Part shown: positions 45,480 to 56,420 of the stretch, one piece after another
How positions within the stretch are numbered: position 1 is the stretch's first letter
Layout of the letters: every line of letters begins with the position of its first letter
NCBI RefSeq assembly: GCF_018687715.1
Contig: NC_056758.1
Span: 13,097,001 to 13,161,000, forward strand
Reading direction: 5' to 3'
DNA: 64,000 bases
Origin: Carya illinoinensis
Lineage: Eukaryota > Streptophyta > Magnoliopsida > Fagales > Juglandaceae
Notes under the pieces: model-generated
Seen by the model: the letters and a program-made list of their open reading frames with translations, nothing else
The model's database searches: none
Told to the model about the DNA's origin: nothing
Program-made: the position numbers and the translations under genes

Positions 45480-46311
45480 CAAAGTTTGGTTTCTTTTTCG
45501 GTTTAAAATCAATTCCATGTTCATGTCTTCTCTTCCTCCTTTTTCCTCGGCAATCATGTACTTTCTCTCTTCATTTTTTTTTTTTTTAATCTTTCTTTCA
45601 TAAGCTGCTTGTTTTAGCCTTATGTAACATAGAATTCAACAAAATAAAGGTTCCAGCCCTCTGTCAGGAGAGTACAAGTACTCTCCCTCCATGACCTGCT
45701 TCTTCATAGACTTTTTGAAATAGGGATTAGTCGTATTCTACTTTGAAACATATGAAATTCACATTTACTTTGTCTGTTTGTTGCTTTTATTGTAGTGTAT
45801 TTCTTTGTTTCCTTTCTTCTCATGAGCACCGTTGCATCATTCCACATTGCCTTGACATAGAGGTCCTGCCCAGATGAACCTTGGTCCAGGCGTATCCTAG
45901 GATCTTTTGCTTGACATAAGAGCCTTGGCGAGTTAGTCATCAGTTACGACATACCCAACTTCACCTGCCATAAGGGCCTTGCCGAGATGCTCCTTATTCA
46001 TGACTTACCCTTGGAGCTTTGCCGAGGTGCAAGGCTGACGTTGAGCTGAATAAGAATTATTGTGACGACTAGTTAATCAACATAATCTAGTGATTGGGAC
46101 TGAGAAATGATGCAAAACAGATAGAAAGTTTTTAGACTAGGGTTTATTTATAAAGATCAAAAAGTAGTTTTGAAATCTACAAACTATGTCCAAATAGCTA
46201 AGGAGATTAGGGATTTTGAAAATTTTGTTCGAAAAGGCAAAAATTCAATTATTGCATAAAATTAAAATACATAACAAAATAAGAATCTTGCCAAAAAACT
46301 GGTTCAAATCG
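45480..46311. other. intergenic DNA, no gene recognised
   Basis: Contains poly-T near 45576-45587 and a few loosely repeated phrases of the type GCCTTG-CGAG with ATGCTCC or TTAGTC (45850-46040), perhaps the remains of a short tandem array. No coding or element ends identified. Confidence 0.5.
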
Positions 46312-46322
46312 AAATAAAAATT

Positions 46323-46508
46323 CTCTTTTTTATTTTTTATTTTTAATATCGGTGGGCGTTCGGATCAGTTTGTGTGCAACTCGACTAATCACAAGGGACC
46401 CTGAAGTTAAAAACTAGATAAACCTCCAGTGGCTCTGAGAGGACTCAAACTGGTGACTCTTGGGGAGTAAACCCAAGGCCTGACCAAGTGAGCTATCCCT
46501 TAGGGTTA
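46323..46508 (-). mobile_element. tRNA-derived SINE
   Basis: On the minus strand the head reads GGGATAGCTCACTTGGTCAG (box A-like) and then AGTTTGAGTCCTC (box B-like), the internal promoter of a tRNA-derived SINE. The body continues to a T-rich (A-rich on the minus strand) tail at 46323-46345. AAATAAAAATT at 46312-46322 and 46509-46519 is the target duplication. It is not a tRNA gene: the cloverleaf is not intact and the unit is 186 bases. Confidence 0.85.
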
Positions 46509-46519
46509 AAATAAAAATT

Positions 46520-47480
46520 ATCTCTAAAAGCGACAATAAAACATTTTTCATAAAAATTGAAAATAACTTAAATTGACAATTAGGAAGGAAAAATGGCTTA
46601 TTTTGGGAACGAAACAGGAATCTCCAAGTGTAGATGGTGACTACAATGTGAGCGCTAAAAAAAGTTTTTCGAATTAGAATCATATATGCGATTATGATAT
46701 TTATAACTAAAGTTATGACCAAAATATTGGCATGCCATCAATATCATCATAATTTGATGAATCTACACGTTTTTCTATTATATTTGCACTAATTCGTCTT
46801 TTTAAGGTAGTCCAACATCAGACTCAAAACCCCCTGCATCTACGAGATAGGAACCTTGACAAAGTTGCTGTCAATCATGATAACAATAACATTAACTCTT
46901 GGTCGATAGGGGGCCTTATAATCAAGGTGCCCCATGGTCAAGACTATCCGTGTATTTTTGGCTTAACATCTATAGGCATGCTCTCGTTTAATAAGGTTCG
47001 ATACTTAAGGTTCTTGTGAAAAAGAAATTCTGCGTAGGAGAGAACTCCAAAGCCTAAGTTACATTCTTGTTAGGGTCACGATTAATAAGAGGTGATTCTC
47101 AAATGGATTTTCAACTAGAGTCATGCTACATCCATCGAGGGTATAGCTTGAAAAATTCTCCCACTGACATTTTTTTTTCATAATTTTTTTTTTGTAGCCT
47201 TAACATTTTTAAAAAAATCACAATATTATTAAAAAATACTTCATATTTATTATGTTTAAAAAAAAATACAGTCGGTGACTTCTATTGGGACCCAACTTTC
47301 GGTAACTATATCATTTCCCTTTCAACTAATTGAATATCTTATAGGCGGCAACAAACTATTAGCACAACTCCCATCTTCCAAGTATCAGTCTTTAAGCTCT
47401 TTGTGGACAGGAAAACACTTTAGGCTTATTGGAGAAATCAGTGAGGGGCAATTCCGACACGTAAGGTAGATTTTTTGCAA
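46520..47480. other. intergenic DNA, nothing recognised
   Basis: Mixed unique-looking sequence with poly-A and poly-T runs at 47170-47265. Short open frames are present but show no domain. Confidence 0.5.
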
Positions 47481-47489
47481 AGGGTTTTT

Positions 47490-47680
47490 TTAAGGGCAAG
47501 ATAATTTGAAATGAAAAATTTAATTATAAATATAATTATACAGTAATACGTACACCAATCTAATATGATTGATCAAAAAATAGATTTTATTGAAAACAAT
47601 ACTAATTTAAATTTTGAATATGAAGGAATCAGTATTAGTACGCAGATTAGTACGCGACTTTACTTGTACATAACAAAACT
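47490..47680. mobile_element. MITE-like element, family 3, copy 1
   Basis: TAATACGTACACCAATCTAA at about 47543 and, near the other end, CGCAGATTAGTACGCGAC (about 47641-47658), form an imperfect inverted pair around an A/T-rich core. Related to the adjoining copy. Confidence 0.55.
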
Positions 47681-47689
47681 TAATTTGAA

Positions 47690-47905
47690 ATGAGTTTTGC
47701 TAGGACCAACTATACTTCGTATACCAATTCGTGTATTGATAATTTTTTTATTTAAAAAAAATATAATTTTTTTTGAAAGAATAAGAAAATCTCATATCTC
47801 ATAAAAATTATTTTCATTTTCAATTCATATCGTTTTGTTAAATATATGTCTTACATATTAATATCGGTATGTAAATTAGTACACAAAGTATGTTTTAAGA
47901 AGATT
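47690..47905. mobile_element. MITE-like element, family 3, copy 2
   Basis: ACTATACTTCGTATACCAAT with TCGTGTATTGATA at the left, and in reverse from the right CATACTTTGTGTACTAATTT with ACATACCGATA, form an inverted repeat of about 33 bases around an A/T-rich core. Confidence 0.7.
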
Positions 47906-48559
47906 TTTCCATTTAAAATTACATTGCATATAAGAGCATTTTATTTAGAGGAGATGGGCTCCGACCATCATTCCAAAATAGTAGATACATTACAAGAAGT
48001 AAAATAACAAATTGAAAAATGTCATCATTCTAAGAAAGATTGGTCTGATAATTGGTTGTTGTAATGGAGGTTCTTGGAGAAATCCAAAGGGAACTGCCAC
48101 GTGGCCTCGAGAGTCCTACCTATAAGTGTATTTTGTATTTTGTTATTTTATGTGTATTTTTTAAAAATATTTTTTAAAAAAGTTTAAATATCTTAAAAAT
48201 AAATTCACATATTCATTAAAAGTTTACTTTTAAATAACCAATTGCAAGAGGTTCCCTCAACGGGAGGGTGAGCATGGATTTTGGTTGTGTCGAGGCCGTA
48301 CATGACAATATCCAATCCCACATCTATGCATTCGCAGATAGGGTAGGTGGACAAATGCCAAAATCAAATACATGATCTCCAAAAGTAAAGAAAAAGCTGG
48401 ACCCCTTTAAGACTTTTCATTAAGACTTTAGTAAAGAAAATGGGTACCTACATACCAAAAAACAATCGAAAAATCTAGAAAACAATAAAAGACAACTCAA
48501 ACTAAAGCCACTGGACTTGTACGAGAGAAGTGTCTAACAAATTGTTGACATAGTTTATT
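47906..48559. other. intergenic DNA, nothing recognised
   Basis: No coding or repeat structure identified. Confidence 0.5.
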
Positions 48560-48770
48560 TTTATAGATAAAATAAGACGAGACGATATGAGTTAAAATAA
48601 AAAATAAAAATTAAATAAAATATTATTAAAATATATTATTTTTATTTTAAAATTTAAAAAAGGTTAAATTATTTATTTTATTTTATATAAAAATTTAAAA
48701 AAATTATAATAATTAGATTAGATGAAATGAATAGAAAAATAATATGTAAACAAACGAGTGCAAAAGGTAG
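48560..48770. mobile_element. decayed MITE, family 2
   Basis: TTTTATAGATAAAATAAGACGA at the left, A/T-rich core with ATAATAATTAGATTAGATGA at the right. It resembles the core of 25433-25827 in reverse orientation, but the ends are worn. Confidence 0.5.
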
Positions 48771-49455
48771 GTATGCGTGGGGGTTGTTCGTTCTGCCGTC
48801 AGCGTGTGACAAATGCGCCAATGATATGGGCAAGGAAGGGTTGGTTGGCAACATGACGAAAAAGGGAAGTGGTTGGGCACGGGCGTGGCGGGTTTAGGAG
48901 AGCTGGATGGATGGCATTATGTTATGTTTTGGAGAGAGGCAAATCAATGACCATGCGGCAAAGTTGAGGCATGTGGGCATATACGCACACCCCTTGGTTG
49001 GAGGTTATAGATCAAAGCTACAAACATCTTTAAAAAAATAAAAATAAATAAATAAAAAAGAAGAAGAAGAAGAAAAAAAAAAGGAAAAATTAATACCAAA
49101 GTGGGTATTGATTGTACATTTTTTTTCTACTTAATAATTAAGTAAGTATTTTTTTTTTAATTTTCTATTTTTTTTTCTAAAAATATTTAAAAAAATATTT
49201 GAAAAAAAAAATCTATATGCATTGGTGAGGATTTTGGATAAGAATTCTCGACGAGATGGGTGTAACATTATATAAAAAAAAATTCTAAATATGCTAAGAA
49301 AAGAAAATGAAAAAAAAAAAAAAAAAAAAAAGAAGAAGAAGAAAAGAGAGATGTCGATGAAAACTAAAGTTATTGTCGAGAAAAGGAGAGAAATGGTGGA
49401 GCCAAAGCTCTTTCCTCTGCCCTCTTTCTTCGCGGTGTTCTTAGCTGGAGGTAAG
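48771..49455. other. intergenic DNA with simple A-rich and AAG-rich tracts
   Basis: Poly-A and (GAA)n-like tracts at 49030-49090 and 49300-49350. Long open frames here come from homopolymer runs. Confidence 0.6.
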
Positions 49456-49700
49456 GTGTGACACCCCCGAATAAAAATAATAATTTCAAACAAGATATTC
49501 CACATGACACTAATACAGCAAAAGAGAAATAAAGCAGTAATATTTATGTTTTTCCAGCAGCTCAAAGCTATGCAATGACCTAAACTTTCTAAAATATAAC
49601 TGTATAGACATATAGGGAAAATTACTGTTCAGCTAATGTAATTTTCACTTTTTCTTTTTTAAATTGTTACCTAGGATTTAGAAAGTTTAAAATCAGTACA
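49456..49700. mobile_element. gypsy LTR end fragment
   Basis: Begins TGTGACACCCCCG, a typical gypsy LTR terminus, and is cut after about 245 bases by the LTR that starts at 49701. Confidence 0.5.
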
Positions 49701-50286
49701 TGTTGGAGATGAATTTGACTGAATTCAATAATAAGGGAGGAGATTAAACCAAGAATCTAGCCTAAAGATAAAGACAATAAAGAGTAAGGCAAGTTGACTC
49801 ATACTCTTAAAAGAAAGAATTTTATAAGATAAATATGACTCAATCACTCTAAAAATAAAAGAGAATTCTATATATGGAAGAGATCTCTATAAATCTACAT
49901 AGGCTAGGCTCTCTACGACTTCTCTACTCATAGACTCCATCATGAACAATGACTCCCAAGGATCTTCTCTCAAAGGACTAGGGAGATATCATTTTTTACC
50001 TCTTGAAACCCTAAATTTCTTTATTGTATTGAGAGATATGTGAGGCCATAAGATATTATAGATCGCCTATTTTAGTTGATTTTGCCCCAGACACCCAGTG
50101 GACATAGGCTTTTATATCGAATCATGAAAATTTTTATGTTTTTATTTATTTATTTTTATTCACTTATTTACTATTTATTTCATGGATAAACGTGAAGAGC
50201 ACTATATCGAAGCCCGAATCACCTTCGTGGGTTGGGAATAATTCTTTCCTCCCTTTCGGCTTATTGTGAAATTTTTGACTTTAACA
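49701..50286 (+). repeat. gypsy-type LTR followed by a primer site
   Basis: Starts TGTTGGAGATGAATTTG and ends GACTTTAACA. A TATA-like CTATAAATCTACATAGG lies at about 49889. Directly after it, TTAGCGCCGTCTGTAGAA (50288-50305) resembles the TGGCGCCGTCTGTGG primer region of plant gypsy elements. No second copy of this LTR was found in the window. Confidence 0.7.
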
Positions 50287-50305
50287 GTTAGCGCCGTCTG
50301 TAGAA

Positions 50306-50929
50306 TTTATTTCTTATTCTTTGTGCTGTAAAGGAGAATACAAAGATTCCACAACTCATGAGATCATCTCTAGCAAGCCAGATAAGTTTCCTCTCAAATT
50401 AACTTTTTTCTTATTATTTTTATTTTATTAATACTTTTTCTACAAAAAGAAGGAAAAGACAAAAGCATATACAGATACACAAAGTGAGTTGTGCACGGGA
50501 GACAAATACCATGCACGAAAGGCATGCCCATGCAGATGCGTAGTGGGCATGTAGACAATGGGTGCACACTGCCTTGCACTTAGTGACCCTCGTGACAGGC
50601 ATTGCGGAGTTCATATGGTTTCTCCATTCGTCACGCATGGTGTGGAGTTCGCTCGCAGCCATGGCACTCCATGACCTAGAAGCCACCGGCAAGCTCAACT
50701 ATGCCATGCATGCTACCGAAGGCCTAGAAGCCCGGCATTTGTGTGCCACCACCTATATTGCCAGCAATTTTGGTCGCCTGTAAGATGGTCCTTGACCATG
50801 GAGGTTTTGCTCACTGTTGTACCTCACCACCATCACAGAAGCTTGATACAAAAGTTGCTCAACACCAACACCACAACGTGCCCACCAGCTTAGCCCAACA
50901 GTGAGCTCGTGGAGCCACCAGCTGCCACT
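50306..50929 (+). mobile_element. internal region of a gypsy-derived element, left part
   Basis: G/C-richer sequence with words such as CTCGTGACAGGCATTGC, ATGGCACTCCATGAC and GCCACCACC. It continues after the solo LTR at 53649 with similar words (GCCACCCTCGTGGCAGGCAAC). No gag or pol is recognised, so a non-autonomous element is likely. Confidence 0.45.
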
Positions 50930-50934
50930 AGTAA

Positions 50935-51764
50935 TGTAACACCTGAGTCCAGCACTAGGCACGCTTTCTAAGTATTTTTGGGTTTATAGGTATAAAAAGC
51001 CAATTTAGGATTATGAATAAATTTTTGGGAGAAATTACGAGTCTTAGATTTTATTTTTGATGGATATTAAATTTTTTTTTTTTTTTAGCTTGCCATGCTA
51101 GTTAAATTCATATGGAACAAGTAAAATTTTATTTAAGGATTTTTCGGGGTCAAGATTTTGGGGAGAAAGCCCAAGCCATAAGAACCATGCTAGAATTTCC
51201 CTTTGCACACGGCCTTGATCATGCTTCATGTACATTTTATTCACGACATGCACATTCCTACCCCCATGACATTCACGACAACAGCTCGCTGGGAGATATA
51301 CTTCACATTATGCAGTTTTTTTTTTTCGCCCTCTCTTTTTCCTTTTAGGGTTTTTCTCCAATCACCTCTATAAATACTCTCAAGTATTTTTTTTTATCTC
51401 CTGCATTGTTGCCGCAGCCTTGAGTTTTACAGTTAAAGTCCACAATTTTTCTTCGTCCCATCATGGCCTTAGAGGTTCGCGTGCTGCACCACCTATTCCT
51501 CATCTCAGCCATTGTCCCCACAAGAAGTCCTGCCCGGACCTCACTGCCTTAGATAGCCATGAACCCATGTTAGAAACTCCACCCTCAACCTCACCGTAGG
51601 ACCTCTATTTTTGCATCTCAAAGTAGAGCACGTTTTCTCAAGTGGTGACTCCAGGTGCAGTAAGGAAAGCCCAACAACGTCGACGCCCCAACCGCTCTGT
51701 GATCAGTAGCTGCCCAACCACCTTGTCGCCGTCGTTTTGCTGCCCTCTCGGTAAGTATCACGTG

Positions 51765-51807
<43 letters not shown>

Positions 51808-53643
51808 CCCCCTTCCACAGCTTACAAACATCTTTCTCTCTCTATCTCTCATCACTCTCTCTCACTCCCATGCTTAGCCGCTCAGACCAACGGTAATTTT
51901 TCACCGCACCACCGTGATCCATTGTTGCATGCTCGTCGTCACCGATCCACAACTCGGTCGCGCCCTGCTCTGCCACTTGGTGTCTCCATTTTTTTTTCCT
52001 TCTTAGGTAAGAGGTAGCTTTTTGGTTTTAGAGCGATAATGCTTTTTACATTGTTGTTAGTTTGCATGCAAGAGGTTATAAAAGTACGATCTTACCCTTA
52101 AATTCAACTTTTGGCAAGATTGATGGCTTCGATTTGGGATGGACCTTTTAGTGAAGGTGTTTTGTTCTTACGTTGGGTTTATATGGAGATGGGTTTTTCT
52201 TTAAGACTGGGTTTATTTCAAAAGGTTGTTTTAATGTTTTAATATGTATTGGACTTGAGTTTTAAAATTAGTTTGGGTCAGCTTATAGTTTTTAGTGATT
52301 AGTGATAATTGATGGTATTTTAGTAATTATGAAGATTTAGAATGAGTTAATTTAGAATAGGTTAATATCAAAATATATGTTTGACAAGAAATTTACATGA
52401 TTGTTTTATAGGTGGCAAATAATTTTTGTTCAGTATTATTGATGAAAATTTCTGAAAAGCTAAGAAGTTGAGGTAAGCGGGGTTCCTATACTAAACTTTG
52501 CATAAAATAAATGAACTGAGGTTAATTTTGAAAAAATATGCATGTTTTGTTATGAAAATGATTTTGGAAACAACCTCAGTTATTTATCTACATTACTCAT
52601 GAAATTTTGTATAAGAATAAAATGTTTTCTGGCATGACTGGTGTAGACATGAGTTATTTTGACACTTCATTTCTGTACTATGTAAAAGAGAGCGAATATG
52701 AAATTTTATGCATAAATTATATTTTTGTGATCTGATTATGTTATGTTTTGAAAATGTTTTGTACTTTGATATGATATGATATGATTTCCAAAAACCTTTG
52801 GACATGACATTCTGTTTCTATCTATTCTATTTTGACCTTACCACGGGTGTAAAAGTATGACCTCTATTCGAGCTGGTACCAAATTTTTTGTTTCTGGTGC
52901 ACCCACTTTAAAAACAAAGTGGTTTTCTGCGTGTTCTTTCCTGTGTGCATACTCGGGGATCTGAGAATAATAAGAAGAAGATTCACATTTTGTTTCTGCT
53001 AGGTTGATCACCATGGTTTGCACAACCCTACTACGGGGGTTAAACATGAATTTTTTTTTTTTATGTGATATTTCAGTTATGTTGTGCCAAATGAACTTTG
53101 AATAAGAATATTTTTCTAAAACTTTCGCTCTGATATTTTTGATAATATATTTTGATTCTGCATTCTAAAAGTAAAACCATTATTTTCTACATTTTGAACT
53201 CTATAAATACTCATGTTTGTACACTAGTATATGTTCTCTGCTTATTAAGTTGTTGATAAATCACCCCTTATCTCCAAATATTTTTTAGATAATTTTGATG
53301 GTTCAGCTGGAGAACAAGAGTAGGAAGTTTTAGTAAGGTGTGATAATCGTAGTGGAATAAGTGTCTGAGGGTACAAGTGCTTATTTGAGAGTCATAGTTA
53401 GTAAATTGATTTATTTTAAGATATTTTGATTTGATGAGTTAAGGATATTTTCTAGTCTTTGGGAAGTTTTTAATTTATGTTATTGAAAATTTCTTTGTTG
53501 TCCTTACGAAGGAACATGGATATTTGGATTGAATGAATAAATTAATATTTTATGTAGTTTTCTAGATTTTATAGTTGTGGCATTGAAGTTGATATTAAGT
53601 AATATAAGTTAACTCTCCGGACCTCCAGGAACGGGGTGTTACA
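50935..53643 (+). mobile_element. solo LTR of a gypsy element, 2.7 kb, with intact target duplication
   Basis: Starts TGTAACACCTGAGTCC and ends GAACGGGGTGTTACA. A perfect 5-base duplication AGTAA lies at 50930-50934 and 53644-53648. A TATA box (CTATAAATACTC) at about 51368 shows plus orientation. A (CT)n tract lies at about 51765-51803. No internal retroelement genes and no second LTR copy are present, so it is a product of recombination between LTRs. Confidence 0.88.
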
Positions 53644-53648
53644 AGTAA

Positions 53649-53990
53649 TCAGCCTTTTTTGTAGCTCGCCACCCTCGTGGCAGGCAACATGTTTTTTACA
53701 AACACCTCTAGTAGCATTCTGCCATAATGTGGCTGGCAACAGGTATCTCGCCACCCTCATGGTAGACAACCTCTTACCAGCCTCACCCTGTGTAGCATCC
53801 TGCCACGCCACGAAGGCTTTGCCCACCACGCCATAGAAGAGTTAGTCCCATTGGGTTTGCTTACCATAGATTCTTTAATTGCCACTCTCCCTTTGCTCAC
53901 CACAAGTTTTAACTAGCATTAACTGAGGCTACGAGTTGTAAATGTGATTGAGTAAGGGGTTGTTGGAGTGAGAAAGCCCCTCAACGCATC
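53649..53990 (+). mobile_element. internal region of the gypsy-derived element, right part
   Basis: Contains repeated phrases of the type CTCGCCACCCTCGTGGCAGG, AGTAGCATTCTGCCA and GTAGCATCCTGCCA. It is the continuation of 50306-50929. Confidence 0.45.
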
Positions 53991-54157
53991 TAATCTAATA
54001 ATTACAACCTTTTCAAACACCTATATAAAATACAATAAACAATTCAATTTTTTCAAATTCTAAAATCAAAATAATATTAAAAATTAATATTTTAATAGTA
54101 TTTTATTCATATTTCAAATTCCATCTCATCTCAATTCACCATCCAAACCTCCTCTAA
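53990..54157. mobile_element. MITE fragment, family 2
   Basis: Ends with TTCCATCTCATCTCAATTCA and CCATCCAAACC; the A/T-rich core matches 25590-25680. Confidence 0.65.
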
Positions 54158-54857
54158 GTTGGCCAAAACAAGAAAAAAAAAAAGGTCGAGCTACTTAGCT
54201 TGGAATTGAACTCACTCGACTCCAAGAGGATGAACAAATAGGAATAATTCAGAAACACACAATTTCTATTACTCCAAAAATGCTCAAGGACGAACAACTT
54301 CCCTAAGTGAAAATCATTCATCAGCAAACAATCCTAGTTGGAAAAAAATTGAAAGCAGGAGCAAAATTGCTTGGGTTTGTGTCTCAAACTTGCTATTTGA
54401 ATTTCCTTTTTCTGCTAACAAATTTGGTTTTTAGAGTTTGTTCCCACAAAACTCCTTGAGGTTCCATGGGAATCCCAATGTCTCCACACCTCGGGAACAT
54501 ACTTTGCTAAAAATCACCCGCATGGCATAAAACACTGGCTATAACGCCTTTCCCAGACACTGGTCAAGCTTCTTAATCTGTTTGCATCAAAATTGACCAC
54601 TTGGTATTGCGGGCACCCTAGACCTTCATCATTGTTGAAGCATGATTGTTTGGGGGCCTCTTGGTTGTGTGCCTTAAGCCTTCAACACGCTTTAGTGCAA
54701 TGGCTCAGGTTTACAAATTTTAAACTTGTAATTTGTATTACACTAACATATTTAGTTTTTGGTGAAAACCTCTCAAGACGGTTAAGCTCCATCTCCCACT
54801 ATAGTAGCATGGTCAAACTCAGTCTCCTGCCATAACGATGCAGTCGAGCATCTTCTT

Positions 54858-55225
54858 CACCAAAGTTGAGTCCCTAGACTTGTGATGAACATTGGCCAAA
54901 CCAAGGTCGAGTCCTTAGACTTGCGATGAATATGAGCCCTACTTGGGTTAAGTCCTTAGACTCATGGTGAACATTGGCCCTACTAAAGTTGAGTCTTTAG
55001 ACTCGCGGTGAACACAAGCGCTACTGAAGTTGAGTCTTCAAACTCGTGATGAACATTGACCCCACCGAGGTCAAGTCCCTAGACTCGTGGTGAACACAAG
55101 CCTTGTTGAGGTCGAGTCTCCAGAATCACGGTGAACATTTGTCCCACTCAGGTTGAGCCCCTGGACTCGTGATGAACATTGGCCCGATCGAGGTCGAGTG
55201 CCTAGACTCCTGGCAAACAAGGACC
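54858..55225 (+). repeat. 41-base minisatellite, about nine copies
   Basis: Unit of the type CACTGAGGTTGAGTCCCTAG, then ACTCGTGGTGAACATTGGC. Nine diverged copies in register fill 368 bases. Confidence 0.9.
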
Positions 55226-55659
55226 CCTTAAAGCCGAGTGTTCTCACACTTGCACTTGGATTGCAACGTCAGCACAACGCCTTCTCCAACAAATGTCGAG
55301 TGATGACACTTGCACCACAACTGCCACCATTAGATTACCTTCGAAAATAAGCCTTTAAGCTTCACAACAACATCACGTGGATTTCCTTCAAGAACAAGTC
55401 AATGGACTCGACAACCATTTAAGATGGGCCCAGGGGGTTGACGGACTTCTTGACAACTTACGCGCATGTTACTACAAACAAAATCTAACATAAACATAAA
55501 AATGGGAACATCAAACAACAATTTACACTGAAGGCAAAAAGTCCACTACTAAAAAAAATAGAAAAAATGAATTATGGAAATGTACTCTTTACTAAAAATA
55601 AAAAGTCTCATGCAACCAAATAGGCAAACGTTTACACAAACAAACTCCAAATTGAGCTT

Positions 55660-55890
55660 TGCGCTCTCACCTAACACAGTCAAGTATATCTCCTACCTAG
55701 CTCTATAAGCCAAGCACATCTCTTGCCCAGCTCTACAAGCCAAGTTTTGTGCTTGCCACCTAGCGTGGTCGAAATCATCTACCTCCTAGCTCTATAAGCT
55801 GAGCTCCACACTCGCCACTAGCGTGGTTGAGTCCATCTCTCGCCTATCTCACCAAGCCAAGCTCCATGCTCGCACCTAGCATGGTTGATT
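55660..55890 (+). repeat. diverged tandem repeat of about 58-80 bases
   Basis: CTAGCTCTATAAGCCAAG and CGC-CTAGCGTGGTTGAGTCC recur about four times. Confidence 0.7.
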
Positions 55891-56279
55891 ACACAACATT
55901 CAAAAGAGCTAATTGATTTCACAAAACATTTCCCGCAACTTGTACATTCCTTCATAAAGAGCTAATTGATTACACAACATTCAATTTAGTTGTTATAACT
56001 TTCCATTGGTTGCTACACATATGTGTTGGGTTTAGCGACCTTTTGCACTTGGATTTCACCCGTGGCTATAGGTTGGGAATCCTATTTAGTAAGGAGCAAC
56101 ATTGTGTGCACTACCAATACTAATTACCCGGCATTGTAATTTGAGTCCATTGGTACCATTATTCATTTCAATCATAGTCGTTACATAGCTTCATACATTC
56201 AAATATTCACTCATTTCCTTTCCTTTCAGTCTTTTCCTTTTCATTCTTTTCATTCATCAATCTATTTCATTTCATAAAT

Positions 56280-56420
56280 ATCATTTCATAGTATCATTTA
56301 AATATCATTTCATAGCATCATTTAAACATCATTTCATAGCCTCATTTAAATATCCTTTCGTAGCGTCATTTAAATCTCATTTGATAGCTTCATTAAAACA
56401 TCATTTCTTAGCATCAAGCA
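56280..56420 (+). repeat. 24-base tandem repeat, six copies
   Basis: Unit ATCATTTCATAGCATCATTT plus AAAT; six copies with few changes. Confidence 0.9.

Noticed and set aside
46420..46508. tRNA gene on the minus strand
   Set aside because: The box A/B words belong to a 186-base SINE with tail and target duplication, and the cloverleaf is not intact.
49131..49565. Phe-rich 144-residue frame on the minus strand
   Set aside because: Produced by poly-A and AAG tracts read in reverse.
54858..55225. CRISPR-like array
   Set aside because: Units are contiguous 41-base tandem copies with no unique spacers, in plant DNA.
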